Shown here one piece after another: positions 36,106-44,431 of a DNA stretch of 64,000 nucleotides. This DNA is from Chitinophaga sp. Ak27 (GTDB lineage Bacteria; Bacteroidota; Bacteroidia; Chitinophagales; Chitinophagaceae): positions 310,001 through 374,000 of the forward strand of contig NZ_JABAOB010000009.1 in the NCBI RefSeq assembly GCF_012726295.1, read 5' to 3'. Under the pieces are notes generated by a model, which made no database searches, had not been told where the DNA came from, and saw only the letters and a program-made list of their open reading frames with translations. The position numbers were made by a program, and so were the translations under genes. Numbering within the stretch: position 1 is the stretch's first letter; each line of letters opens with the position of its first letter.

Positions 36106-36900
36106 ATGAATTCTACCAACGACAACCAGGATAAACCAGTTATCACCGCCGCTATTGATGGATTTTTCCTCGTATTCTATCGTATAGCCGTTTTTATAGC
36201 CCGTTTCTTCCGGGAGGCTTTCAGGCCCCCGGTAGAATGGTCGGAGTTTATACGGCAATGTTACCAGGTAGGATATAAATCACTGGCGCTGGTAACGGTA
36301 ACCGGATTCATTACCGGTGTGGTGTTTACCGAACAATCCCGTCCTACACTGTCTGAATTCGGGGTTACTGCCTGGCTGCCCTCGCTGGTGGCCATTGCGG
36401 TGGTAAGGGCGCTGGCGCCACTGATTGCCGCCCTGATATGCGCCGGAAAGGTAGGTTCCAGTATCGGCGCAGAACTGGGCTCTATGAAAGTCACCGAACA
36501 AATAGACGCCATGGAGGTTTCTGCCATTAACCCGTTCCGCTACCTGATTGTGACCCGGGTAACCGCCATGACCATCTGTTTGCCCATTCTCATGTTCTAC
36601 AACGCTTTAATTGGTTGTATGGGTTCCTATTTCGATGTACATGCGCATGAGCAGACCAGTCTCGTATCCTTTTTTGACAACGCCCTGGCACAAATCACCT
36701 TCCTCGATTATACCACTGCACTCACCAAGTCTATCGTATATGGATTTACCATTGGCATTGTGAGTTGCTACCAGGGCTGGAACGCCAGCCAGGGAACCAT
36801 GGGAGTGGGTAAGGCGGCGAATGTTTCCGTGATTGTGTCCATGTTCCTCATTTTTATAGAGGAGGTGATCATTGTTCACATATTTAACTCTATCCGCTAG
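36106..36900 (+). CDS. mlaE: MlaE-type phospholipid ABC transporter permease
   Basis: 264 residues, five to six hydrophobic helices. The permease motif region includes VTGFITGVVFTEQSRPTLSEFG and the EQIDAMEVSAINPFRYLIVTRV segment, both characteristic of the MlaE/YrbE family. It forms the inner-membrane part of an MCE transporter for phospholipids between inner and outer membranes. The next gene, mlaF, begins 3 nt after its stop and mlaD follows 3 nt after that, so the order mlaE-mlaF-mlaD is a single operon; the E. coli genes mlaC and mlaB are not found here. Confidence 0.93.
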   Translation: MNSTNDNQDKPVITAAIDGFFLVFYRIAVFIARFFREAFRPPVEWSEFIRQCYQVGYKSLALVTVTGFITGVVFTEQSRPTLSEFGVTAWLPSLVAIAVVRALAPLIAALICAGKVGSSIGAELGSMKVTEQIDAMEVSAINPFRYLIVTRVTAMTICLPILMFYNALIGCMGSYFDVHAHEQTSLVSFFDNALAQITFLDYTTALTKSIVYGFTIGIVSCYQGWNASQGTMGVGKAANVSVIVSMFLIFIEEVIIVHIFNSIR

Positions 36901-36903
36901 CAT

Positions 36904-37677
36904 ATGGAAGATCAGGAACAGCATAGTAACAACCCCGAAACGGTGATCCGCATCCGGGATTTATATAAATCGTTCGGCGACAAACACGTACTGCAAGGCA
37001 TTAACCTGGATTTGCATAAAGGAGAAAATGTAGTGGTACTGGGGCGCTCGGGTACCGGCAAGTCTGTACTCATCAAAATTATTATTGGCTTACTGAAACC
37101 GGATGCAGGCACGGTAAATGTACTGGGAGAGGAGGTAGATCAGCTGAAAGACGCTGCCCTGCGCGCCCTGCGGCTGAAAGTAGGCTTTTCGTTCCAGAGC
37201 AGCGCATTGTACGATAGTATGACGGTAGGCGAAAACCTGGCCTTCCCCCTGAAACGCAACAACCGGCAGATGAGCAAAGACCAGATCCGGAAAACGGTAG
37301 ACATTGTACTGGAAGCAATTGGGTTGCCCGATTCCATTAACCAGCTACCCTCAGAACTATCAGGCGGACAAAAAAAACGGATCGGCATTGGACGAACGCT
37401 GATCCTGCGACCGGAAATCATGTTGTACGATGAGCCCACCGCGGGACTGGACCCCATCACCTGCATGGAGTTGAATAAGCTGATCAACGCGGTAAAGGAA
37501 CGGTTTAATACCAGCTCGATCATCATCACACATGACCTGACCTGCGCCAAGGAAGTAGGCGACCGGGTAGCGGTGATGGATGAAGGCCGGTTTATCAAGG
37601 AAGGTTCGTTTGAAGAAGTATTCAGGGAAAAAGATGGACTGATAAAGAGTTTTTACGATTATAACTTTACACAATAA
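36904..37677 (+). CDS. mlaF: MlaF-type ABC transporter ATPase
   Basis: 257 residues. Walker A is GRSGTGKS (about 48-55), the ABC signature LSGGQKKRIGIGR (about 151), Walker B followed by E: EIMLYDEPTAGLD, and an H-loop IITHD. It energises the MlaE permease. The spacing to both neighbours is 3 nt. Sequence is close to MlaF/Ttg2A proteins of Gram-negatives. Confidence 0.94.
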   Translation: MEDQEQHSNNPETVIRIRDLYKSFGDKHVLQGINLDLHKGENVVVLGRSGTGKSVLIKIIIGLLKPDAGTVNVLGEEVDQLKDAALRALRLKVGFSFQSSALYDSMTVGENLAFPLKRNNRQMSKDQIRKTVDIVLEAIGLPDSINQLPSELSGGQKKRIGIGRTLILRPEIMLYDEPTAGLDPITCMELNKLINAVKERFNTSSIIITHDLTCAKEVGDRVAVMDEGRFIKEGSFEEVFREKDGLIKSFYDYNFTQ

Positions 37678-37680
37678 GCT

Positions 37681-38700
37681 ATGGAAACAGGAAAAAAACG
37701 CGCAGTAGTTGTAGGCATTTTTATAGTCCTGGGACTGGTGATAGCTGTAACGGCGGTCATGATGCTGGGTAAGCAACAAAAGTTATTCAGCAGATCTATC
37801 CAGGTAAGCGCTGTATTTAATGATGTAAATGGTCTTGCCGTAGGTCGCAATATCCTGTATTCCGGCGTGAAGATAGGCACTGTGCGCAAGATAAGTTTTA
37901 TCCGCGCCAATGAAATACTGGTAGTCATGAATATTGACCAGGATGCCCAACAGTTTTTGCACAAAAATGTAGATGCCAAGATTAGCTCCGATGGGTTAAT
38001 GGGGAATAAAATTGTGTTGCTCACCGGCGGAAGCCCGGATGTACCCCACCTGGAAGATGGAGACCAGCTGCATGTATCTACCGGCCTGAGTACCGACGAT
38101 ATCATGGCCACCTTGCAGGTGAATAATAAGAGCCTGGTAGAAATTACCGGCAACCTCAAAGTGATCACTAAAGGACTGGTAGATGGAAAAGGCACCCTGG
38201 GTAAGTTGCTGTCAGAAGATACGGTGTATAATAATCTCAATGCTACGATGGCCGGACTGAATATAGCGGTAGCCAATACCCGGCGGCTCACGGGGGCCTT
38301 GTCGGCCTATACAGCAAAACTGCAAACCAAAGGCGTATTATCCAACGACCTGATAACGGATACGGTTTTATTCGGGCGGCTTCGTGCAGCCGTTACCGAA
38401 ATGAATACGGTGGCCGATAATGCCAATAAAACAGTCCTGGAATTACAACAGGCCAGCGCCGGGTTGAGGGCTAACCTCGGAAATACGAATACGCCCGCGG
38501 GTTTACTGTTGCAGGATACCATGGCGGCCGATGCATTACGCGCCACTATTTTTAACCTGGAAGCCAGTACCGGGAAGCTGGATACCAATATGATCGCCGT
38601 GCGGCATAACTTCTTCCTCCGGGGCTTTTTCAGGAAGCAGGCTAAACAAGAGCGCAAGGCACAAAAGGAAAAAGAAAAGCAGGAAAAGAAGGCGCAATAA
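37681..38700 (+). CDS. mlaD: MCE-family protein (MlaD-like)
   Basis: 339 residues. An N-terminal transmembrane anchor (VVVGIFIVLGLVIAVTAVMML) is followed by one MCE domain (about 38-120, AVFNDVNGLAVGRNILYSGVKIGTV). Then comes a long helical periplasmic region with heptad-like repeats (about 140-310) and a highly charged Lys/Glu tail ending KEKQEKKAQ. The protein is longer than E. coli MlaD (183), typical of Bacteroidota MCE proteins that carry helical extensions and may bridge the periplasm without a separate MlaC. The gene ends at the bidirectional hairpin at 38703-38722. Confidence 0.92.
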   Translation: METGKKRAVVVGIFIVLGLVIAVTAVMMLGKQQKLFSRSIQVSAVFNDVNGLAVGRNILYSGVKIGTVRKISFIRANEILVVMNIDQDAQQFLHKNVDAKISSDGLMGNKIVLLTGGSPDVPHLEDGDQLHVSTGLSTDDIMATLQVNNKSLVEITGNLKVITKGLVDGKGTLGKLLSEDTVYNNLNATMAGLNIAVANTRRLTGALSAYTAKLQTKGVLSNDLITDTVLFGRLRAAVTEMNTVADNANKTVLELQQASAGLRANLGNTNTPAGLLLQDTMAADALRATIFNLEASTGKLDTNMIAVRHNFFLRGFFRKQAKQERKAQKEKEKQEKKAQ

Positions 38701-38702
38701 AA

Positions 38703-38722
38703 CAGGCCCGTTACCGGGCCTG
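38703..38722. terminator. Bidirectional hairpin between mlaD and pchB-like gene
   Basis: caggcccg and cgggcctg are perfect 8-bp arms around a 4-nt loop, starting 2 nt past the mlaD stop and including the stop codon of the convergent gene (38711-38713). G/C-rich stem; it can end transcripts from both directions. Confidence 0.7.
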
Positions 38723-39004
38723 CCAGTGTTTCATTTCTTCTTCAATAAAATGTTTTACCAGGTCGCTGTACATTTTTTCAATGGCATCGGCATTGAGGCC
38801 AGCGGCCATGGCCCATTCCCTTCGTTGCGCCAGCATGGCCTTAAACCGCTCCGGCGCCTGAACGGCGGCTTCGCTGGTTTTGAATTTGGCAGCAACTTTT
38901 ACGTAGTTGAAACGCCTGCCCAGCAACTGCACTACTTCCTGGTCTATGGTATCAATGGCCGTGCGTATGTCGGCCATATTTTCGCAGGCTTCAGGTGTTT
39001 TCAT
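38711..39004 (-). CDS. PchB-like chorismate mutase / isochorismate pyruvate lyase
   Basis: 97 residues from the ATG at 39002-39004 (MKTPEACENMADIRTAIDTI). It matches the AroQ-alpha fold of PchB, and particularly the N-terminus of that pyochelin enzyme. Active-site residues are readable: Arg14, Arg31, and Lys42 in the loop KFKTSEAA, all as in PchB; the Gln90 of PchB is Glu here. Lys42 distinguishes the isochorismate-lyase subgroup (salicylate synthesis) from simple mutases, although PchB also has mutase activity. No isochorismate synthase or siderophore gene is nearby. The gene starts 1 nt after the DUF1080 stop, so both are co-transcribed, which is unexpected. Confidence 0.85.
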   Translation of the reverse strand: MKTPEACENMADIRTAIDTIDQEVVQLLGRRFNYVKVAAKFKTSEAAVQAPERFKAMLAQRREWAMAAGLNADAIEKMYSDLVKHFIEEEMKHWQAR

Positions 39005-39005
39005 T

Positions 39006-39710
39006 TTAATGTCCTTTTTCGGAGAATGCAACAATCGGTGTAAGATCTACTTTACGGAATTCTACTTCGGAACCTTCTGCCTGCAGGGCAATCTGTCCTT
39101 TACGGGCGGTTGCCCGGGTGCCGTAGTTGACAAGGTCGCCGTTTACCCATACCTTGATGGCATTTCCCACACATTCAATGATCATCGTATTCCATTCGCC
39201 CAGGGGCTTCTCTGAATTATCGGTGAGGTTCATGATGCGGCGGCGTTTACCATCTACCGATCCCCATTCATTTTTAGGGCCCCGGCGTTTTTCCATGTCG
39301 GGTACGGTGATATCTTCTCCTATGCACCAGAAGTCGCCCGCATCTTTGTGCTGCATCTGTACTTCAATGGATTTCGGGAACATATCATAGAGTACGCGGG
39401 GCTTGGACACAAACACCAGTACGCCGCAGTTGCCGGGTTTGGCTGGGAAACGGTATTGCACTTCAAGGCGATAGTTTTCATAGCTTTTGTCGGTGATGAT
39501 ATGTCCCTGCGGGCTGGCGAGACTTACAAAAACACCGTTGCGTAAAATGAACGGCGTTTTAACGCTGCTATCCTTGTCCATGGCCGGTACATCTATGTGC
39601 CAGCCTTTAAGGTCTTTGAAGTTAAACAGGCTACGCGTTTGTGCGTGTACGTTGGCAGCTCCGCAAAGTGTTGCTATGGCGATGCAGGAGGATAAAAGAT
39701 GTTTTTTCAT
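39006..39710 (-). CDS. DUF1080 (3-keto-disaccharide hydrolase-like) secreted protein
   Basis: 234 residues with a signal peptide (MKKHLLSSCIAIATLCGAANVHAQ). The body is the DUF1080 fold, with FKDLKGWHIDV, ENYRLEVQYRF and PGNCGVLVFVSKPRVLYD, ending KGQIALQAEGSEVEFRKVDL. DUF1080 members are concanavalin-like domains; some are annotated as 3-keto-disaccharide hydrolases acting on 3-keto-glucosides made by GMC-type oxidoreductases. The substrate here is unknown. It is the first gene of a two-gene operon with the PchB-like enzyme (1-nt gap). Confidence 0.88.
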   Translation of the reverse strand: MKKHLLSSCIAIATLCGAANVHAQTRSLFNFKDLKGWHIDVPAMDKDSSVKTPFILRNGVFVSLASPQGHIITDKSYENYRLEVQYRFPAKPGNCGVLVFVSKPRVLYDMFPKSIEVQMQHKDAGDFWCIGEDITVPDMEKRRGPKNEWGSVDGKRRRIMNLTDNSEKPLGEWNTMIIECVGNAIKVWVNGDLVNYGTRATARKGQIALQAEGSEVEFRKVDLTPIVAFSEKGH

Positions 39711-39778
39711 AAAGGAATGTGTCCGGATAGTGATTGAATCGGGGGCAAGATAATAACATTTCCGGCTCCCTGATGAAT

Positions 39779-40480
39779 TTACGGGGCTATTTCATCTTTG
39801 AACCCGATGGCTGCATGGGAGCCGTCGCAGAAGGGCTTATTAGCGGAGGCGCCGCAACGGCAAAGCGTTACGCGGTTGCGTACTTCATAGGGGGTACCTT
39901 CTGCATCTTTTACTTCAATGCCTCCCATTAGCCAGAGGGGGCCACTGATATTTTTAACCGGATCTTCAATGATACCGATGGCGGGAGATAGTTTCGGTTC
40001 TACCGGCGTTTGCGTAGCCCGGTCCCAGGCCACGAGGCGGCCGGAGGGGCATGCATGTACCTGCCGGAGGAATTGCTCCCTTGCGGCCGGGTCGTTGGTA
40101 TCGTTTACGGTACTCCAAACCTGTCCGTTGGGATCGCAGAAACGTGCAAAAGCGCAGAGATGCTGTACGTCCGTTAACAGCATGGTGGGGCCTTCCAGCA
40201 ATTCAGCCTCTTCAACATAGGCAGCATGGCCGGCCGTTTCGGTTCCGTCGAAGTCAATTTTTTTGTGGGCGCCGTCACAAAATGGCTTGTGTTGGGAGTG
40301 CCCGCACCGGCAAAGCAAAAAGCGCTGGGTGTTAAGGGGAAATGACCTGCCGGTGATCCATTTTTCAGATTCGCCCTGATTATTGGTGCCGATCGTTTCT
40401 ATCCGTAACGGCACTACGCCGCTTACTTCGTAGGGACCATTGAGCGTTACTTTTACCTGTATGCCGGGTGCTGGTTTCAT
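39779..40480 (-). CDS. Double CDGSH plus central iron-sulfur domain protein
   Basis: Start set at the ATG at 40478-40480 (MKPAPGIQVKV); the in-frame upstream extension lies in the hairpin repeat. 233 residues. Two CDGSH clusters are complete: C57, C59, C68, H72 (CRCGHSQHKPFCDGAH) and C207, C209, C218, H222 (CRCGASANKPFCDGSH), each ligating a [2Fe-2S] by 3 Cys and 1 His. A central block with HLCAFARFC (C109, C115) and ACPSGRLV (C144) resembles the Fer4_19/DUF1271 mono-cluster domain. It is probably a soluble redox or iron-sulfur transfer protein with three clusters; its partner is unknown. Confidence 0.9.
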   Translation of the reverse strand: MKPAPGIQVKVTLNGPYEVSGVVPLRIETIGTNNQGESEKWITGRSFPLNTQRFLLCRCGHSQHKPFCDGAHKKIDFDGTETAGHAAYVEEAELLEGPTMLLTDVQHLCAFARFCDPNGQVWSTVNDTNDPAAREQFLRQVHACPSGRLVAWDRATQTPVEPKLSPAIGIIEDPVKNISGPLWLMGGIEVKDAEGTPYEVRNRVTLCRCGASANKPFCDGSHAAIGFKDEIAP

Positions 40481-40543
40481 GATGGTGGATATTAAGTACC
40501 TGCTAGGAACAATGGAATCAGAAAAAAGTTCGATAAAGCAGAA

Positions 40544-40648
40544 GCTTAAAGCAGAAAGCAAAAAGCTATTATGGAGGAGGATCTTCGCGAATGTTAAAAA
40601 ATCGCTTAGGTCAATCTCCATAATAGCTTTTTGCTTTCTGCTTTAAGC
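40544..40648. repeat. Long-hairpin intergenic repeat, copy 2
   Basis: 33-nt arms (40544-40576 and 40616-40648) are perfect inverted copies around a 39-nt spacer. The first 29 nt are the same as in copy 1 (2453-2555), and the spacers share gcgaatgt. It lies just after the GH29 stop (minus strand) and before the CDGSH gene, so it can terminate the PUL transcript. Confidence 0.9.
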
Positions 40649-40658
40649 TTTCAGCTCT

Positions 40659-42014
40659 CTATAAAACCAATTCCACCACAGGAACTTCCGTGTTGGGTTT
40701 TTTCTCTGGAAGACTGATCACAATATCGTCTCCGGAGGTGGTATACTTCAGTTCGGAGTTATCGTGCAGGAACTGGGCATACTTGATTTTGTTGTTATAG
40801 CCGGGCAGTGTAAGATGTCCGTTGTACTCCAGCAGGTGTACATACAATCGCTTCGTGGTGGGATTGTAGGTGAGCATGGTGTTGTCTGGTGTTTTAAACG
40901 ACTCTGGTGCATAGGTACATCCGTAAATGGATTCGCTGTTGGCTTTCATCCAGTCGCCAATATTTCCCAGCGCATTTTGGGCGCGGTAGTCGAATACACC
41001 GCGGGCAGTGGGGCCTACGTTGAGGATGAGGTTACCGCCGCGGCTTACGGAACCGATGAGCAGTTCCAGCAGCTGATGGGTGCTTTTCCAGGAATTTTCA
41101 TCGCGGTAGTAGCCCCAGGAACCGGAAAAGGTTTGACAGGTTTCCCAGGTTTTGCCCCGGTATTGCGCCAGCTCTTCTACTTTCACCTGTTCAGGCGTGA
41201 GGAAGTCGGCGCCGTCTTCGTATTCGTCCAGGTTGAGACGGTTGTCTACGATGATATTGGGTTGCAGCTTCCGGATCATCTTCAGCAGGTTCACGGCATC
41301 CCAGTCATTTTTATCCTTCCCGTTTTTGCCGGGATAGGAGAAATCCAGCCAGAGGATATCTATCTTACCGTATTTGGTGAGTAGCTCTGTGAGCTGGTTG
41401 CGCAGGTACTGGCGGTATTTGTTCATGTCGCGGCCTTTGTTCATAGCAGCATAGGCGCTATCGGCGTTAACGCCGTTACCGGGGCGTTGCGGATGTACGC
41501 CATCCACGGTAAAGTCGGGGTGGTGCCAGTCGATCAGCGAGTAGTAGAAACCTACTTTGATTCCTTGGGCGCGGAAGGCGTCTACAAATTCCTTTACCAG
41601 GTCGCGTTTGGCGGCGGTATTGGTGGCTTTGTAGTCGGTATACCTGGAATCAAACAGACAAAAGCCTTCGTGGTGTTTGGTAGTGAGTACGGCATACTTC
41701 ATGCCGGCTGCCTTTGCCTGTTTGGCCCAGGATGTTGGATCGAACTGATTGGGGTTAAATAAGTCGAAATATTGCTGGTATTGTTCGTTAGTGAGTTGTT
41801 CATTGTGCTTTACCCATTCGTGGCGGGCAGGGAGTGCGTATAGGCCCCAGTGAATGAACATACCGAAGCGGTCATGCGTCCACCAGGCCATGCGCTGCTC
41901 TTTCTGTGCAGCCGTTTCATTACCGATTCTTTTTTTCTCCTGCGCCAGGAGCGTCATCGCCGGACTGCAAAGCAGCGCGGCGATGAGTAGTTGTTTACAT
42001 CTTCTTTTTATCAT
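40659..42014 (-). CDS. GH29 alpha-L-fucosidase
   Basis: 451 residues with a signal peptide ending near residue 24 (AMTLLAQ). GH29 markers: FGMFIHWGLYALP (about 50-62), TTKHHEGFCLFDS (111-123), VGFYYSLIDWHHPDF (154-168), and the nucleophile in ILWLDFS (Asp224). The general acid/base is less conserved in the family and not assigned here. Retaining mechanism, removal of terminal alpha-linked L-fucose. It is the last gene of the minus-strand PUL, 9 nt after the DUF4998-like lipoprotein gene, so it is co-transcribed and probably is the key exo-enzyme of the system. Confidence 0.93.
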   Translation of the reverse strand: MIKRRCKQLLIAALLCSPAMTLLAQEKKRIGNETAAQKEQRMAWWTHDRFGMFIHWGLYALPARHEWVKHNEQLTNEQYQQYFDLFNPNQFDPTSWAKQAKAAGMKYAVLTTKHHEGFCLFDSRYTDYKATNTAAKRDLVKEFVDAFRAQGIKVGFYYSLIDWHHPDFTVDGVHPQRPGNGVNADSAYAAMNKGRDMNKYRQYLRNQLTELLTKYGKIDILWLDFSYPGKNGKDKNDWDAVNLLKMIRKLQPNIIVDNRLNLDEYEDGADFLTPEQVKVEELAQYRGKTWETCQTFSGSWGYYRDENSWKSTHQLLELLIGSVSRGGNLILNVGPTARGVFDYRAQNALGNIGDWMKANSESIYGCTYAPESFKTPDNTMLTYNPTTKRLYVHLLEYNGHLTLPGYNNKIKYAQFLHDNSELKYTTSGDDIVISLPEKKPNTEVPVVELVL

Positions 42015-42023
42015 AAGTATTAA

Positions 42024-43208
42024 TTATTTATCTCTGAATAACAGCACTTTGTTAACCCGGATGGTTTGTTCGGCAGGTGAAGTAAAAGTCCCTACCATAC
42101 CTACTGTTACGGTAGTAGTGGCGGAGAGGTGGAATCCTGCCGAGGCATATTTATTATTATTGTTCACGATCCTGGCCGATCCCAGTGCAGTATCTATCTG
42201 TTCTACATCGGGCAGTGCGTTGCCTGCGGCAACAGCCAGGTAAGTATTTTCGAGGGAGTTGTCGATGTTCTGGATATCGGCTTCAAAGCGGTAGTCACCA
42301 GCGGGGAGGCTAAAGGTCTGGTAGATTTTACCATTGGTGATGGTGCCGTTGTCCCAGATCCAGAGGGTAAATTTACCTGGCCCGCCAATTTCATCGTAAG
42401 TACCGTTCCTGCCAGCTTCGCTGTTATAGCTCCAGTCTTTCAGTTGTCCGAAGCGACCGCCGAAGGGTTGATTCGGGTCTTTGTCAAAGGGCGCCCCGGG
42501 GTTGCGTATATACTTCAGCGTGATATCTTCTTTCACCGCTTTTTCTTCAAAAGAGGTATAGAATGTATCCACGGCGAGCGGATCGGGTTTATATAAGGTA
42601 CGGTAGCGGAAGCTGCTCATGGAAAGATAGTTGTTGAGCAGGGTTACCTGGTCTTCCGGCCCTGCTTTGATGATGGTATCATGCGCCACCATATCAGTAG
42701 AGGTATATTGGATCTGCATACCAATGATACCGCCGGTGGTGTCGATGTTCATCCAGGAGATTTTTGCATTACCGTCTTTCATTTCTGCGCCGCTGAAAGC
42801 CCTGGTGAGCAGGGCGTCTTCATATATTTTACCGTATACGAACCCATTGCCTTCCGTTCTTACAGAGGTGTTGCCGTCTTTATCGAAATTATATACTTCG
42901 AAAGTGTAGGCTCTTTCTTCCAGCTTATCAATAAACACCCGGATGGTATCTACGCCGCTGGTACGTTTAATAGCAATGAGCATGGAGTCCTGGCGGTTGT
43001 TCCAATAGATTTTGGATTGGCTGATTTTAGGATCGGAGATCAGCAACCAGGATAGTTGTACCCGGTTGCGGCCGGCGCGTACCAGTAATGAATCGGCTTT
43101 GCCGGTATATAAAATTTCCCCGTCTTTGATGAATTTTTTATAGTCGTCCTGTTTCCGGCAGGCGGTTAGCAGCAGCAGGGCGCCTATGATATAGCTAAGT
43201 ATGCGCAT
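42024..43208 (-). CDS. Surface lipoprotein, DUF4998/DUF5013-like
   Basis: 394 residues. Lipoprotein signal MRILSYIIGALLLLTAC (Cys17). The first part (KADSLLVRAGRNRVQLSWLLISDPKISQSKIYWNNRQDS) matches DUF4998, and the second, about 230-394 (FGGRFGQLKDWSYN and the beta-sandwich to the end), resembles the DUF5013 type domain. Such proteins accompany SusCD pairs as outer-membrane surface glycan-binding proteins; there is no catalytic motif. Gene order in the PUL: downstream of the DUF4959/5126/5000-like gene (25-nt gap) and 9 nt before GH29. Confidence 0.85.
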   Translation of the reverse strand: MRILSYIIGALLLLTACRKQDDYKKFIKDGEILYTGKADSLLVRAGRNRVQLSWLLISDPKISQSKIYWNNRQDSMLIAIKRTSGVDTIRVFIDKLEERAYTFEVYNFDKDGNTSVRTEGNGFVYGKIYEDALLTRAFSGAEMKDGNAKISWMNIDTTGGIIGMQIQYTSTDMVAHDTIIKAGPEDQVTLLNNYLSMSSFRYRTLYKPDPLAVDTFYTSFEEKAVKEDITLKYIRNPGAPFDKDPNQPFGGRFGQLKDWSYNSEAGRNGTYDEIGGPGKFTLWIWDNGTITNGKIYQTFSLPAGDYRFEADIQNIDNSLENTYLAVAAGNALPDVEQIDTALGSARIVNNNNKYASAGFHLSATTTVTVGMVGTFTSPAEQTIRVNKVLLFRDK

Positions 43209-43233
43209 AAGAATTTTTTTTGGTAGATGATCA

Positions 43234-44400
43234 TCATTTGTCGTTACCCCAGAACTTCATGAGCTGGATGTTGGCGGCATATCCGCCGTCGGTCCAGGTA
43301 CGGAGAATTTTCACCCGGATGTACCTCACTCGGGGTGCATCGAGGGGAACGGTCATTTGTTCTCCAGCTACGGCAGCATCCTTATCGTCCTGGGTGGTTT
43401 GGCCTACAGGCAGCCCGGAAGGCTTGATGACGGTATGTTCCACGAGCTTGGTCCAGCTATCCCAGCTGCCATCGCTGGCAGGATTGGTAGAGCCCCAGAT
43501 TTCGAATTTGCGTAAGTTGTTCTGAAGATAAATCCATTCGTTGGGGCGCTGCCATAGGCCGATGCGGCTCAATCGCGCTGTTACGCCCAAATCGAAAGTG
43601 ATCCACATGGGCATGCCATCGAGTTTGTCGGCCGAGTGCCAGAGGGTCCCATTCCATAAATTGGGAATCGGTAGTCCCCAGCCATAGTCCACATCTCCCG
43701 GTAATTTTACTTCCCTGAAATTGGCTTTATCCAGTAGTTTTTCATAGAAAGGAGTAATGTCTACCAGGAGGGTATCCGACAGGTTGCCCCAGTGGTCGCG
43801 TACGCAGAACCCGAATTTCCGGGTGGTAGCATCATAGCCTCTCACAGAGTAATTGCCGCTCGCCAGTTTGGTATAGTGAACATCTGCAGCGCCGAAAATA
43901 CCGGTGGAGTCGTTAGACAGCGTAACAATGGCCAGGTCGGCCTGGGTTTCATTTTTGAATGAGATGTTCACGCCACCAAAATCGGGCTTTACCACGAGCG
44001 ATTTGCGCACGTCCAACATGGGGGGCAGCAAGGGTTTTACGGTAGCAGGCACTTCATCGGAAGAAAGCTCGTTGCGGCTTACCACGTATAAGGAAATTTT
44101 GTGTGTGGCCGTATCTCCAAATCCATCTACTACGAGGAAGTTGTTGTAGTACGAAGACCTGATCTCGCGTGGTTTGCCATCGCGGATGGTATATACAGCC
44201 TTTACATACAGGATGTCTTTATTTTCCGGCAGGCTATACGTTATTTTTGCGCCTCCCGGTAAGTTGGTAACGGTTACATTGCTGATCACCGCAGGTTTTT
44301 CGCCGGATGTATTTACCGGCGTATGTAATTCTTTTGAACAGGACATGGCGAGCAGGGAGATGGCTGCTATGTACCGTGAGAGAAATGTATATGGCTTCAT
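43234..44400 (-). CDS. Surface lipoprotein, DUF4959/DUF5126/DUF5000 type
   Basis: 388 residues. Lipoprotein signal MKPYTFLSRYIAAISLLAMSC (Cys21). An N-terminal beta-domain (KPAVISNVTVTNLPGGAKITYSLPENKDILYVKAVYT) is the DUF4959 type; a middle DUF5126-like domain (about 120-215) and a C-terminal F5/8-type-C/DUF5000 carbohydrate-binding sandwich (WHSADKLDGMPMWITFDLGVTARLSRIGLWQRPNEWIYLQ...RVRYIRVKILRTW, in separate strands) follow. Typically the third gene of PULs after susD; it probably binds glycan. It lies 31 nt downstream of the SusD gene. Confidence 0.88.
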   Translation of the reverse strand: MKPYTFLSRYIAAISLLAMSCSKELHTPVNTSGEKPAVISNVTVTNLPGGAKITYSLPENKDILYVKAVYTIRDGKPREIRSSYYNNFLVVDGFGDTATHKISLYVVSRNELSSDEVPATVKPLLPPMLDVRKSLVVKPDFGGVNISFKNETQADLAIVTLSNDSTGIFGAADVHYTKLASGNYSVRGYDATTRKFGFCVRDHWGNLSDTLLVDITPFYEKLLDKANFREVKLPGDVDYGWGLPIPNLWNGTLWHSADKLDGMPMWITFDLGVTARLSRIGLWQRPNEWIYLQNNLRKFEIWGSTNPASDGSWDSWTKLVEHTVIKPSGLPVGQTTQDDKDAAVAGEQMTVPLDAPRVRYIRVKILRTWTDGGYAANIQLMKFWGNDK

Positions 44401-44431
44401 CGTTATTGGCAGTTTAAGTAAATGAAAGAAG

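Noticed and set aside
40481..40621. N-terminal extension of the CDGSH protein
   Set aside because: The extension is translated from the hairpin repeat at 40544-40648; the ATG at 40480 begins the conserved part.
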